Assembly (NCBI RefSeq): GCF_013385425.1
Contig: NZ_JACAQA010000003.1
Span: forward strand, 434,001-498,000
Reading direction: 5' to 3'
Length of the DNA: 64,000 bases
Origin: Pseudomonas gingeri
GTDB lineage: Bacteria; Pseudomonadota; Gammaproteobacteria; Pseudomonadales; Pseudomonadaceae
Of this stretch, positions 16,916 to 26,194 are shown piece after piece. The notes under the pieces are model-generated. The model was not told the DNA's origin. It was given only the letters and a program-made list of their open reading frames with translations, and ran no database searches. Position 1 is the stretch's first letter; the number at the start of each line of letters is the position of its first letter. The position numbers and the translations under genes were made by a program.

Positions 16916-16981
16916 TCGCGAGCGCCGCTGTGGTTTAATTGCGCCCCTTTTCCCGCCCTGCCCGTTTCAAGGAATCCTGTT

Positions 16982-18274
16982 ATGAACGCCACCGACATCA
17001 CCCAGGTCCTGGTTATCGGTTATGTCTGGCCGGAACCGCGCTCGTCGGCCGCCGGCGGGCACATGATGCAGATCCTCGAAAGCTTTCTCGAGGCCGGCTG
17101 GCGCATCACCTTCGCCAGCCCGGCCGTTATTGGCGAACACAAGGCCGACCTGGCGAGCCTGGGCATCGAGGAATGTCGTATCGAGCTCAATAGCAGCAGC
17201 TTCGACAGTTTTGTCGCCGAGTTGCAACCCGACGTGGTGCTGTTCGACCGTTTCATGATGGAAGAGCAGTTCGGCTGGCGCGTGGAAAAGCACTGTCCCG
17301 GGGCCCTGCGGGTGCTGGAGACCGCCGACCTGCAAAGCCTGCGCGATGCCCGCCAGCAACAGCTCAAGGCACGCCTGAAAGACGATCAGGACCTGAATGA
17401 CTTCAGCACCCTGTTCGCCCCCGACCAGCGGCAGATGTTCGAACAGATGAGCGCGACCGATCAGGCCCAGCGGGAAATCGCCGCCATCTACCGCTCGGAC
17501 CTGAACCTGATGATTTCCGATGTCGAGTCGCAGTTGCTGATCGAACAGTTCAAGGTCCCCGCGGCACTATTGCACTGGTGCCCACTGATGATCGACATGC
17601 CCACGGCGGCGTACCGCGATTTCGATGAGCGCGCGCACTTTCTCAGCATCGGCAACTTCCGCCACGCGCCGAACTGGGATGCCGTGCTCTGGATGAAGAC
17701 CACGATCTGGCCGCTGATCCGCCAGCAACTGCCCACGGCCCAGTTGCATATCTATGGCGCCTACACCCCGCCCAAGGCCACCGCGCTGCATAACCCCGCC
17801 CAGGGCTTTCATGTGATGAACTGGGCCGAGGACGCCTTGCAGGTCATGGCCGCGGCACGGGTGTGCCTGGCGCCGCTGCGTTTCGGCGCCGGGATCAAGG
17901 GCAAGATCGTCGACGCCATGCTCTGCGGCACACCGAATGTCACCACCCCCATCGGCGCCGAAGCCATGCACGGCGAGCTGCCCTGGGCCGGCGCCATCGA
18001 AACCAGCGCCGTCGCCCTGGCGCAATCGGCCGTGCGCCTCTACCAGGACCGTACGCTGTGGCAGCGGGCCCAGGCCAACGGCCAGGTGCTGCTCGCCGCC
18101 CGCTATGAGCGTCGGGTCCACGGCTCGGCGTTGATTACCCGGATCCAGGCCTGCCGCGAGGATCTGGCGGCCCACCGTCGGAACAATTTCACCGGGGCGA
18201 TGCTGCGTCACCATCACCACAAGAGCACCCAGTACATGTCCCAGTGGATCGAGGCGAAGAACCGCGTCGACTGA
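16982..18274 (+). CDS. GT-B fold glycosyltransferase
   Basis: A 430-residue cytoplasmic glycosyltransferase. The N-terminal Rossmann half opens with VLVIGYVWPEPRSSAAGGHM, the typical glycine-rich start of GT4-like enzymes. The C-terminal half has FLSIGNFRHAPNWDAVLWMK and the donor-binding stretch VCLAPLRFGAGIKGKIVDAM followed by GTPNVTTPIGAEAM, the EX7E-like region of the family. AAGGAA at about 16969-16974 serves as ribosome binding site. It is divergent from the cobW operon and its stop is three bases from the convergent hydrolase gene. The sugar donor and acceptor are unknown. A histidine-rich C-terminal helix (RHHHHKST) is unusual. Confidence 0.87.
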   Translation: MNATDITQVLVIGYVWPEPRSSAAGGHMMQILESFLEAGWRITFASPAVIGEHKADLASLGIEECRIELNSSSFDSFVAELQPDVVLFDRFMMEEQFGWRVEKHCPGALRVLETADLQSLRDARQQQLKARLKDDQDLNDFSTLFAPDQRQMFEQMSATDQAQREIAAIYRSDLNLMISDVESQLLIEQFKVPAALLHWCPLMIDMPTAAYRDFDERAHFLSIGNFRHAPNWDAVLWMKTTIWPLIRQQLPTAQLHIYGAYTPPKATALHNPAQGFHVMNWAEDALQVMAAARVCLAPLRFGAGIKGKIVDAMLCGTPNVTTPIGAEAMHGELPWAGAIETSAVALAQSAVRLYQDRTLWQRAQANGQVLLAARYERRVHGSALITRIQACREDLAAHRRNNFTGAMLRHHHHKSTQYMSQWIEAKNRVD

Positions 18275-18277
18275 GCC

Positions 18278-20611
18278 TCAGGAGGCACCGAGGAGCTGGC
18301 GGATCTCGATCAGTTGCGCCGGCTCGCCGGCCACCACCACATGGGCCGACAACGGAGGCAGTTGCCGGCCCTCCGGCGTGCGGCTGGGCCTGACGGAGAA
18401 GTTGACGGTAATCAGCGTGCCATCGGCAAAGGTCGAGCGTTGCAGCAGGCGATCCCCGGACAACACCTGGAAATCGTCCAAGGCCTGGCTGAACAGGCGC
18501 TCGTGCAAGGGCCGGAACACCTTGTCGTAGGCACTGATCAGCGGCAGGTCACGGGAAATCACCTGATCGTTCAGGTGATACAGCGGCGGCACCATGTACA
18601 GCAACTGCAGCAAGGCCGTGACATCACGTTCGCTGGAGAACTTCAGCGAGCCGTACTCCCAGTGATGGGTACTGACCAGGCTGTCATGCAGCGCTATCTG
18701 GTACAGCGGCAAGCGAAACTCGGCCGACGTCACGAAGCGCGCCACCTCCGGCTTGAGCGGGACCGCCTTGAAATACAGGTTGGGGGTTTCCGGCGGCCAA
18801 TAACCGCCCAGGTAATAACGCGAGCGCTTGTTCTTGCGCATATCAGCGTCCATCCAGGCAAAGGGCTGGGTGGCAATGCCATGGCTGAAGGCGATGATCG
18901 GCGCATAGAAGGCCTGCCCGCCCTCGCTGCCCGTGACCAGGTCCAGCGCCTGGACCGGATACGCCAGGCGCCGGCGGCGCGCCTCGGCATCCTGCGCCTG
19001 GCTGGTTTCCCGACCCGGTGTGTAATCACTGAACTCGGGACCGGCGGCGTCGACATCGAGAAAATAGCTGTTCAGGCGCCCCGCCCGCGCCACGGCGCTG
19101 ATCCGCCGCCGGGCATAGGCCTCGACGCTGCGCGGATTGACGAACACACCACGGCCATTGAAGCCCTGGACTTTCTTGCCCTGCTCGTCGGTATAACCGG
19201 CGGCGACCAGTTCATCGCCCATCTTCGCGGTCGCCCAACTGGCTTGCAGATTCGACGGATGCGCGCTGCCGTAACTGTCGTAGGCCGACACCAGGTAGCC
19301 GGCGGCCTTGGCCGCGTCCACCGCCTCGGGGTGCCAGAAGGCATCGCGCCAGTCATCGGCGCCCAGCCAGGCCCGGGCCAGACCCGCCCCCTGCAAGGCG
19401 GCAACGGTGTCCAGGGACAAACCACCACCCCAACGCTCGGCCGGTGCCAGCAGATCACCAAAGGCCTCGCGCAACTGCTGACGCACCGTTTGCGCCCAGG
19501 CCACCTCGGCCAGGGGATCATGATTGCCGGGCAAGGGTGCCCGGGCCTCACGCCCGATCACCGCGAGCAACCCGGCATTGATCGCCCGGATCACCTGGGT
19601 CCGGGCAAAAGGTGGGACCTGCCCAAAGGCACTATCGGCTTCACCCAACGCCAGCAGGAAGGCCTCTCGAGCCTTGAGCTCGAAGGCCCCCCAGAGCCTG
19701 GAGGCCAGGTGATCGCTGTCATCGCGGTGCTGGGCAAAAAAGCGCAGGAACTCCGGCCAGTGCAGGATATCGCCCGCCTTCAGCGGTCCGGCATCCCACA
19801 GATAGATATGCGGCGCGCCGCCCAGGCGGGCAACGTGGGGTTGAGTGTGGATTTTCTCGCGCAACGAGACGAACTGATCGTGATCGCGCAGCCACTGGCG
19901 GTACAGCCGTGCGCCGATCAGCGGTTCCCGCGGGCCGACGACGATGCGTACCCGGTAAGGCGCGCCGGGGGCCAGGCGATTGAAGGCATGGCTGAGGGTC
20001 GGCAAGGGCCGGGCGTTTTGCGCCTTGATGCCAAAGCTGGTATTGAACGGTGTCTCGACGATCCAGGTGATGGAACAGTCCTTGCGCAGTTCGGTCCAGA
20101 ACGGCATCGACAACACCCCATTGAGCCGGGCCGGCTGATAACGCCGCAGCAGCCAGTCGAGCCATTTCGGATCGTCGCTGGGGATATAGGCGCCTTCGCC
20201 AAAGGGAATCGCATGGGCTTCGATCGCCCCGTCCTCGACGGGCCTGGGCCACTCCAGCCGCCCCGGTTGTTCGGCCTGCACCGTGACCACCAGGGCATTC
20301 CCATCGACCCCGACCTCGATCCTGAAATCCTGGTCCGCCTGTCGGACCCGCCAGCGGTTACCGTCTCGCTCGATGATCTGCGCGTCCTCGTCGAAGGCCG
20401 CGGCGCTGAGCAAGGCCGGGAACCGATGTTCGTCGCTGTGGTGCAGGGACACGGCCAGGGTCGCCGGGTCGACGACAAAGGTCCCTGAACGATGAGGCAG
20501 GTAGACCTGGGAAGCCCCTTCGACGCTCAGGGCCAAGGTCCATCCGAGCAGGGTCAGCCAGATCTGCAGGCAGTGACGATCATTCATCCACCGCGGCGGC
20601 ATGACCTTCAT
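18278..20611 (-). CDS. Secreted glycoside hydrolase, GH101-related
   Basis: A 777-residue protein with a probable signal peptide (LQIWLTLLGWTLALSVEGAS, about 14-33). The central region has features of hydrolases related to GH101 (endo-alpha-N-acetylgalactosaminidase-like; Pfam group for GHL1-GHL3): SYFLDVDAAGPEFSDYTPGR at about 510-529 provides a likely acidic nucleophile, preceded by GVFVNPRSVEAYARRRI and followed by SEGGQAFYAPIIAFSHGI. The upstream half is a beta-sandwich-like segment, and the C-terminal part looks like a beta domain. No substrate can be named. It faces the glycosyltransferase gene tail to tail. An internal ATG at 20587 is an alternative start. Confidence 0.68.
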   Translation of the reverse strand: MKVMPPRWMNDRHCLQIWLTLLGWTLALSVEGASQVYLPHRSGTFVVDPATLAVSLHHSDEHRFPALLSAAAFDEDAQIIERDGNRWRVRQADQDFRIEVGVDGNALVVTVQAEQPGRLEWPRPVEDGAIEAHAIPFGEGAYIPSDDPKWLDWLLRRYQPARLNGVLSMPFWTELRKDCSITWIVETPFNTSFGIKAQNARPLPTLSHAFNRLAPGAPYRVRIVVGPREPLIGARLYRQWLRDHDQFVSLREKIHTQPHVARLGGAPHIYLWDAGPLKAGDILHWPEFLRFFAQHRDDSDHLASRLWGAFELKAREAFLLALGEADSAFGQVPPFARTQVIRAINAGLLAVIGREARAPLPGNHDPLAEVAWAQTVRQQLREAFGDLLAPAERWGGGLSLDTVAALQGAGLARAWLGADDWRDAFWHPEAVDAAKAAGYLVSAYDSYGSAHPSNLQASWATAKMGDELVAAGYTDEQGKKVQGFNGRGVFVNPRSVEAYARRRISAVARAGRLNSYFLDVDAAGPEFSDYTPGRETSQAQDAEARRRRLAYPVQALDLVTGSEGGQAFYAPIIAFSHGIATQPFAWMDADMRKNKRSRYYLGGYWPPETPNLYFKAVPLKPEVARFVTSAEFRLPLYQIALHDSLVSTHHWEYGSLKFSSERDVTALLQLLYMVPPLYHLNDQVISRDLPLISAYDKVFRPLHERLFSQALDDFQVLSGDRLLQRSTFADGTLITVNFSVRPSRTPEGRQLPPLSAHVVVAGEPAQLIEIRQLLGAS

Positions 20612-20727
20612 GTTGTCCTCATCGATTCAGGTGTGTAAACCGATGAACCTTAACTGACCGAGGAGAAAAGACCCTGTAGTCCGCTTCTCCTCAAGTCGAG
20701 TGAAAGCACTAAAAATCTGTGGATGTG

Positions 20728-20823
20728 GGAGCGGAGCTTGTCGGATCGCCGCACCGCCGCGAAGCTTTCAGCGGCCTCACGGGCCCCTTCGCGGCGGTGC
20801 GGCGATCCGACAGGCTCCGCTCC
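20728..20823. repeat. REP inverted pair overlapping the cobF stop codon
   Basis: A long imperfect inverted repeat: the left arm at 20728-20763 begins GGAGCGGAGCTTGTCGGATC, and the right arm at 20788-20823 is its near-perfect complement (one mismatch class in the middle, TTGTCGG versus CCGACAGG). It is a variant of the same REP family seen elsewhere in the window. Its right end supplies the TAG stop of cobF. Confidence 0.82.
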
Positions 20824-21572
20824 TACAGCGGCCGGCGCAACAGGTAACAGTCCATGATCCAGCCTTTGCGCTTGCGCGCGGCTTCGCGCACACGGCGAAT
20901 CCGCTCGCCCACCTCGTGGAGCTTGCCGGCCACCAGCAGCTCGTCGTCGGTCCCCAGGTAGGCGCCCCAATAGATTTCCAGGTCCTGGTCGGCGAACTGG
21001 CTAAACGCACAGCGGGCATCGAGCATGACCACCACATTGTCCAGATCAGCCGCTTCCAGTCGTCGCCCGGTGGTGATCAGCAGCGGCTCGCCGATGCGAT
21101 TCAGGGGAATCCGATGCTGCGCGGCCAGCACCTGGATACTGCTGATGCCCGGAATCACCTCGACGGCAAACGCCGGACCGCCCAGCGCACGGACCCGCTC
21201 AAGGATTCTCAGGGTACTGTCATAGAGCCCCGGATCGCCCCAGACCAGGAACGCGCCGCACTCATCCTCGCCCAACTCCTCGTCGATCAGCCGTGCGAAC
21301 AGGGCCGCCCGTTGCCGATGCCAGTGCTCGACACCCGCCTCGTAGGACGCCGCCGAGTCCTCGCGCACCGGATCGCTGACCTGGACCTGTCGGCAACCGG
21401 GCTGCTGGATGTAGCGTTCGCAGATGTCCTTGCGCAAATTCAACAGATCGTCCTTGGTCTCGCCCTTGTCCAGCAGGAACAGCACCGAGGCGCGATTGAG
21501 CGCATTGATCGCCTGGACGGTGATCTGCTCCGGGTGGCCGGGGCCCATGCCGATCAGCAGAAGGGTTTTCAT
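20823..21572 (-). CDS. cobF: Precorrin-6A synthase (deacetylating) CobF
   Basis: A 249-residue S-adenosylmethionine-dependent tetrapyrrole methylase. The ATG at 21572 starts the typical first strand MKTLLLIGMGPGHPEQITVQ; the longer in-frame extension upstream is not plausible. The family's later motifs are present: FLVWGDPGLYDSTLRILERV, FAVEVIPGISSIQVLAAQHR and IPLNRIGEPLLITTGRR. CobF methylates C1 of precorrin-5 with loss of the acetyl group, a step of the aerobic B12 pathway served by the cobW/cobN operon 4 kb away. The stop codon TAG lies at the edge of a REP element. No riboswitch was seen upstream. Confidence 0.93.
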   Translation of the reverse strand: MKTLLLIGMGPGHPEQITVQAINALNRASVLFLLDKGETKDDLLNLRKDICERYIQQPGCRQVQVSDPVREDSAASYEAGVEHWHRQRAALFARLIDEELGEDECGAFLVWGDPGLYDSTLRILERVRALGGPAFAVEVIPGISSIQVLAAQHRIPLNRIGEPLLITTGRRLEAADLDNVVVMLDARCAFSQFADQDLEIYWGAYLGTDDELLVAGKLHEVGERIRRVREAARKRKGWIMDCYLLRRPL

Positions 21573-21697
21573 GACTGGCGCTCCGGTTGTCTGACGCCTG
21601 GCACGTCCCCCTCTTGGGTACGGCGCAACTGGCGCGATGGCAAGGATGAGGGCATTATCGGAAAGCGCCCACAACAAAAAACGACAAGTAGCCAGGC

Positions 21698-22603
21698 ATG
21701 ACCCGAGCAGCCCGCGTCACCGACCCCTCCTACGAGCTGATGGACGACCACAACGGCCTGTCGATCATCTATCGCCAGCATGGTTTTCCCTGCCCCCTGG
21801 TCCGTTGGCATTTCCACAAGGAATACGAACTGCACCTGATCGTCGCCAGCTCCGGCAAGGTGTTCATTGGCGATTATATCGGCAACTTCTACCCACAGAC
21901 CCTGTTCCTGACCGGCCCCAACCTGCCCCACAACTGGATCAGCCAGGTGGCCGAGGACGAAGTGGTGCCCAAGCGCGACATGCTGGTGAACTTCACCGAC
22001 GAGCTGTTCGAAAGCGGTCATCTGGTGTTCGCCGAGCTGAAAACCCTGACGCCACTGCTGGAACGGGCCCAGTACGGCATCGAGTTCCGTTGCCAGCACA
22101 CCGTGCGCCAGGCCACGACCTTGATGCAACGTATCGCCGACTCCCAGGGAGTCACCCGGCTCGGTCACTTCCTGATCCTGCTGGAGCTGCTCGGCAACTG
22201 TGACGATTACCAGTTGCTGTCGGGTGTTACCACACCACAACTGGCCGACGAGCACAATATCGACCGCACCAACCGGGCGGTCGACTATATTTTTGCCCAC
22301 TATGCCCGGGAGCTGCCGCTGGAAGAAGTGGCCGAGTACCTGGGCATGAAGCCCACCTACTTTTCCCGGGTGTTCAAGCAGGCCACCGGCCGTTGTTTCG
22401 TCGAATTCGTCAATCGCCTGCGCATCAGCAAGTCCTGCGAATTGCTCGCGGACGGCGACAAGCCGGTGACCGATGTCTGCTTCGAGTCAGGCTTCAACAA
22501 TATTTCCAACTTCAACCGCCGCTTCCAGCAACTCAAGGGCATGACGCCCTCGCATTACCGGCGTCTGGCGGTACAGCGCCTGACGGAGCAGAACCACGGC
22601 TGA
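21698..22603 (+). CDS. AraC-family regulator with cupin sensor
   Basis: A 301-residue regulator. An N-terminal cupin-like domain (RWHFHKEYELHLIVASSGKV, then LTGPNLPHNW) at about 30-110 should bind a small ligand. The C-terminal AraC DNA-binding domain at about 190-295 has both helix-turn-helix units: PLEEVAEYLGMKPTYFSRVF, and later VTDVCFESGFNNISNFNRRF with the closing KGMTPSHYRRL. It is divergent from cobF and stands alone with a REP pair behind it. Its target is not evident; sugar or polyol genes are common for this cupin type. Confidence 0.9.
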   Translation: MTRAARVTDPSYELMDDHNGLSIIYRQHGFPCPLVRWHFHKEYELHLIVASSGKVFIGDYIGNFYPQTLFLTGPNLPHNWISQVAEDEVVPKRDMLVNFTDELFESGHLVFAELKTLTPLLERAQYGIEFRCQHTVRQATTLMQRIADSQGVTRLGHFLILLELLGNCDDYQLLSGVTTPQLADEHNIDRTNRAVDYIFAHYARELPLEEVAEYLGMKPTYFSRVFKQATGRCFVEFVNRLRISKSCELLADGDKPVTDVCFESGFNNISNFNRRFQQLKGMTPSHYRRLAVQRLTEQNHG

Positions 22604-22630
22604 TGGCCTGGGTTCAAGGCAGAACGCGGA

Positions 22631-22709
22631 CCTGTAGGAGCAGGGCTTGCCCGCGAAGGGGCCCTTGATACCGCCAAAAGCTTCGCGGGCAAGCCCTGCT
22701 CCTACAGGT
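22631..22709. repeat. REP inverted pair
   Basis: Left arm 22631-22658 (starting CCTGTAGGAGCAGGGCTTGC) and right arm 22681-22709, its exact complement, are separated by 22 bases. They lie between the convergent AraC gene and the rhodanese fusion gene and would form a very stable hairpin that can end or protect both messages. Confidence 0.88.
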
Positions 22710-22754
22710 CGGCGCCGGATACAAACTTTGCGTACACGATAGACCTGGATCACG

Positions 22755-25541
22755 CTAGGCGGAAGGTTGTGCCAGGGCGGCAAAACCACGCTGCAAGTCT
22801 TCAATCAGCGAAGAAACCGCCTCCAGGCCGATATGCAAGCGGATCACCGGGTGCAGTGTCGGCCCGGCAAATTGCCGCTCGCTCACATCCACCACGGTCA
22901 CCAGGCTTTCATAGCCGCCCCATGAAGCCCCCAGCCCGAACAACTGCAACGCCCCGATAAAGCGCTCCAACTGTCCGGGATCGGCGTCAGCGAACTCGAA
23001 CGACAGCAGCCCGTTGCTGCCACCGAAATCCCGCACCCAAAGCTCATGATCCGGGTGCGTGGACAAGGCCGGATGGAACACCTGGCGCACCTGTGGCTGC
23101 GCCTGCAACCAGCGAGCAACTTCCAGCGCCTGGCGTTGATGCACCTCCAGGCGCGCCGCCAGGGTCCGCGCACCGCGCAGCACCAGGTAGGCATCATCCG
23201 GGCTCACCGTGTTGCCAAAGCTGTCGCTCATCCGCGCCAACGCCGGCCAGGCCGCCTCGGTGGTACAGACACTGCCCATCACCACGTCGCTGTGACCGCA
23301 CAGGTACTTGGTCAAGGCCATGATCGAGATATCCGCCCCCAGGACCAACGGCCGGTACTGGTAGCCCGAACCCCAGGTGTTGTCGACCGCCAGCAGGATA
23401 CCCCGTGGCTTGCACAAGGCCGCGATGGCCGGCAGATCGTTCAGTTCGTAGAGCAGGGAACTCGGCGACTCGCAATAGACCATGCGGGTATTGGCCTGCA
23501 GACGCGACTCGATATCCCGGCCGTCCGCCGGGAAATAAACGACCTCGATGCCAAAGGGCGCCAGGAACTCCTTCGCCAGGCGCCGCACCGGGAAGTAGAC
23601 GCCATCGGTAATCAGCACATGGTCGCCCGGACGCAGATAGGCCAGGAAGGTCTGCGCCACCGCCGCCAGCCCGGTTCCGAACAGACGCGTGCGATGGCCG
23701 CCTTCCAGCTCCGTCACCAGGTCTTCCAAGGCAAAGGCCGTGGGATTGCCCCGAGCGCCGTAGCTCAGGACCCGTTCGCTGTCGCGACGGCGACGGGCGT
23801 CACGCATATCCGCCAGATTGTCGAACAGCACGGTGCTCAAGCGGGTGACCGGCACGTTCACCGAGCGCGGGCCGCTGCCCTTGAGGGTACGGGCCGCGTG
23901 AACCAGCCGGGTCCGCACATCCACGGGGGCCTTGGCCGGTGCCAGCGGTTTCAGGCTGGCGATCTCCGCCGGCGTCATCTGCCCCAGCAGGCCGGTTTCC
24001 CAGGCCAGGTACTGGCGTGCCGCGTCCTTGTTGCCGGAATGGCGGTCGTGGGTGAAAAACAGGAAGTCGATGCAACGCTCGTCAGGCAACACCGACGCAT
24101 CGTTGACCAGCGTCAGCCCGGCCGCTTGCCAGGCCGACAGGTCCGCGCTGGAAAACCGCACCTGTTGGCGCTGGGCCTCGGGCAGTTCCAGGGCCGCCAA
24201 CTGCGCCACGGCGATATCGTCCGCCAGCAGCACCAGGGGCCGCTCTTCGCCCGCGACTTCAGCGGCGAGCAACGAGCGGATCGACCAGCGCGAACCGGCC
24301 AGATGGGCCTTGCGAAAGACCATGCTCGGACGCAGGTCGATCAGCACCAGCGCGTCTTCGGCCAGTTCACGGGACAGCTCCTGCGCCTCAAGCGCGGGCA
24401 ACTCGGGCAATGGCAAGGTGCCCGCCAGCGGCAAGCGCAAACCGCTATACAACCCGTCTTCCAGGACCCGGGCATCGTGCCCCAACTGGCGCAACCAACT
24501 GGCAACGATGGGTGCGCGCACGCCATCGTCGTCGAACACCACCACCCGCGCCTGGCGCACACCGATATACAAATCGGTGGCCTGGATCAACTGGCCTCCC
24601 GGCGTGTGTTGCGCGCCCGGCAGGCTGCCGAGACCGAACTCCTCGGCACTGCGCACATCGCAGAGGAACAAACTGCCGTCACCCGCTTGTGCCCAGGCCG
24701 TGACCTGGGCCGCCGTGACCGTCGGCACCTCGGCACGCCGGGCCAGCGTGCGGGCCGCCTCGCGCTGCTGCTCGATACCCACCGGCGGCGCCACATCGCT
24801 GTAGCGTCGGGTACTGCCATGCTCCAACTGAAGATCGGCCAGGAACCAACCTTGCGTGCCGTTTTCCAGGGCATAAACCGGGTTTTTCACCCCGAGATTG
24901 ATCAGCGTCTGGGCCCCGATAATGCTGCGGGTGCGCCCGGCGCAGTTGATCACGATCGGCGTCGACTCGTCCGCCACCAGGTCGTGCAGGCGATAGCCCA
25001 ACTCACCATTCGGGCAGCAGACCGAGCCCGGAATGGTCATCTTGCGGTATTCGTCGAAGGGTCGGCCGTCCAGCAGTACCAAGGGTTCGCCCCGGGCCTG
25101 CCAGTCAGCCAGTTCGGTCGCGCTGATATGCGGCGTATGACAGGCTTCTTCCACCCATTCGCCAAAGGCCTTGGACGGCACATGCACGCCGGCGAACAAC
25201 TGCAGGCCCGCCGCCTGCCAACCGTCGGCACCGCCCTGCAGCACATGCACCTGCTCATAACCCAATGCCTGCAGGCGTTGCGCGGCACGGGCAGCCAGTT
25301 CGCCGCCATCCTGGTCGTAGATCACCAACCGCACTCGCGGCTCGGGTGCCAGACGACGGACCTCCAGCTCCAGGCGGCTATAGGGCAAATGCACCCCGTG
25401 AAACAGATGGGCCTCACCGTACTGACCGTGCTCACGCACATCGAACAGGGCGATTTCCCGCCCGTCGAACAGCCATTGCTGCAACTGTGCCGGTGTAATG
25501 GTTTTACTCACATAAACCCCGCTTTCCAGTGAAGAGCTCAT
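22755..25541 (-). CDS. Four-rhodanese / cystathionine-lyase-type PLP fusion protein
   Basis: A 928-residue fusion. Four rhodanese-like domains lie at about 12-115, 135-240, 275-370 and 390-490. Only the second has the catalytic cysteine loop (INCAGRTRS). In the first, third and fourth the Cys position reads YDQDG, FDDDG and LADD, so they are probably structural. From about 545 to the end is a Cys/Met-metabolism PLP domain (gamma-family) with the lysine in SIMALTKYLCGHSDVVMG and SYGARGNPTAFALEDLV at its start. A plausible role is C-S bond cleavage with direct handover of sulfane sulfur to the active rhodanese. It is the last gene of the sulfur operon; its start overlaps the GST stop by four bases (ATGA). 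Confidence 0.88.
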   Translation of the reverse strand: MSSSLESGVYVSKTITPAQLQQWLFDGREIALFDVREHGQYGEAHLFHGVHLPYSRLELEVRRLAPEPRVRLVIYDQDGGELAARAAQRLQALGYEQVHVLQGGADGWQAAGLQLFAGVHVPSKAFGEWVEEACHTPHISATELADWQARGEPLVLLDGRPFDEYRKMTIPGSVCCPNGELGYRLHDLVADESTPIVINCAGRTRSIIGAQTLINLGVKNPVYALENGTQGWFLADLQLEHGSTRRYSDVAPPVGIEQQREAARTLARRAEVPTVTAAQVTAWAQAGDGSLFLCDVRSAEEFGLGSLPGAQHTPGGQLIQATDLYIGVRQARVVVFDDDGVRAPIVASWLRQLGHDARVLEDGLYSGLRLPLAGTLPLPELPALEAQELSRELAEDALVLIDLRPSMVFRKAHLAGSRWSIRSLLAAEVAGEERPLVLLADDIAVAQLAALELPEAQRQQVRFSSADLSAWQAAGLTLVNDASVLPDERCIDFLFFTHDRHSGNKDAARQYLAWETGLLGQMTPAEIASLKPLAPAKAPVDVRTRLVHAARTLKGSGPRSVNVPVTRLSTVLFDNLADMRDARRRRDSERVLSYGARGNPTAFALEDLVTELEGGHRTRLFGTGLAAVAQTFLAYLRPGDHVLITDGVYFPVRRLAKEFLAPFGIEVVYFPADGRDIESRLQANTRMVYCESPSSLLYELNDLPAIAALCKPRGILLAVDNTWGSGYQYRPLVLGADISIMALTKYLCGHSDVVMGSVCTTEAAWPALARMSDSFGNTVSPDDAYLVLRGARTLAARLEVHQRQALEVARWLQAQPQVRQVFHPALSTHPDHELWVRDFGGSNGLLSFEFADADPGQLERFIGALQLFGLGASWGGYESLVTVVDVSERQFAGPTLHPVIRLHIGLEAVSSLIEDLQRGFAALAQPSA

Positions 25542-26194
25542 TCCAGCACCAACGAGCGCTCGCCCGCGGCCAGTTCACGGCCCCTGGCGTAGGCACGCTG
25601 CACCGCCGGACGGGCCTTGATGCGTTCGCGCCAGGCGTTGATCGCCGGGTAGTCGCCCAGGTCGAAACCCTGCCGGGCAGGCTGGATCCAGGGGAAGATC
25701 GCCATATCGGCAATGCTGTATTCACCCGCGACAAAGTCCTGCTGGGCCAGGCGTCGCTCCAGTACTTCATACAGCCGGGTGGCTTCGCCCCGCAGCAGGT
25801 CGAGGGCAAAGGGAATCGGCTCCGGGGCCTTTTCCCGGAACAGCTGCCACTGGCTCAGGTACGGCGTGATATGCCCCACCTGCCAGAATAGCCACTCCTG
25901 CACCCGCCGCCGCTCGCAGCTGCCGGCCGGCGGGAGGAACTGCCCGGTCTTGTCGGCCAGGTAGTTGAGAATCGCCCCGGACTCGAACAAGCTCAGGGGC
26001 TCGCCGTTGTCGGCCGGCCGGTGATCGACAATGGCCGGAATCCGGCCATTGGCACTGATCTGCTGGAACGCCGCTTCACGCTGCTGACCCTGGCGGATGT
26101 TCACCGGCAGCAGGCGATATTCCAACCCCAGCTCCTCGACCAGAATCCCGACTTTCAAGCCATTGGCCGTCGGCCAGTAATGGAGGTCGATCAT
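25538..26194 (-). CDS. Nu-class glutathione S-transferase / disulfide reductase (YfcG-like)
   Basis: A 218-residue GST. The thioredoxin-fold half has LHYWPTANGLKVGILVEELG, close to the YfcG/YghU signature, with Thr-Asn in place of a catalytic Cys/Tyr, and the glutathione-binding NGRIPAIVDH and FESGAILNYLAD. The helical half ends with ADMAIFPWIQPARQGFDLGD. Nu-class members reduce disulfides with two bound glutathiones. In this operon it may reduce a mixed disulfide or dithiol substrate before dioxygenation or lysis. Start and stop each overlap the neighbouring gene by four bases. Confidence 0.88.
   Translation of the reverse strand: MIDLHYWPTANGLKVGILVEELGLEYRLLPVNIRQGQQREAAFQQISANGRIPAIVDHRPADNGEPLSLFESGAILNYLADKTGQFLPPAGSCERRRVQEWLFWQVGHITPYLSQWQLFREKAPEPIPFALDLLRGEATRLYEVLERRLAQQDFVAGEYSIADMAIFPWIQPARQGFDLGDYPAINAWRERIKARPAVQRAYARGRELAAGERSLVLE

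Noticed and set aside
18314..20488. A 724-codon plus-strand frame opposite the GH101-related gene
   Set aside because: Antisense shadow; the minus-strand frame has a signal peptide and recognisable hydrolase motifs.
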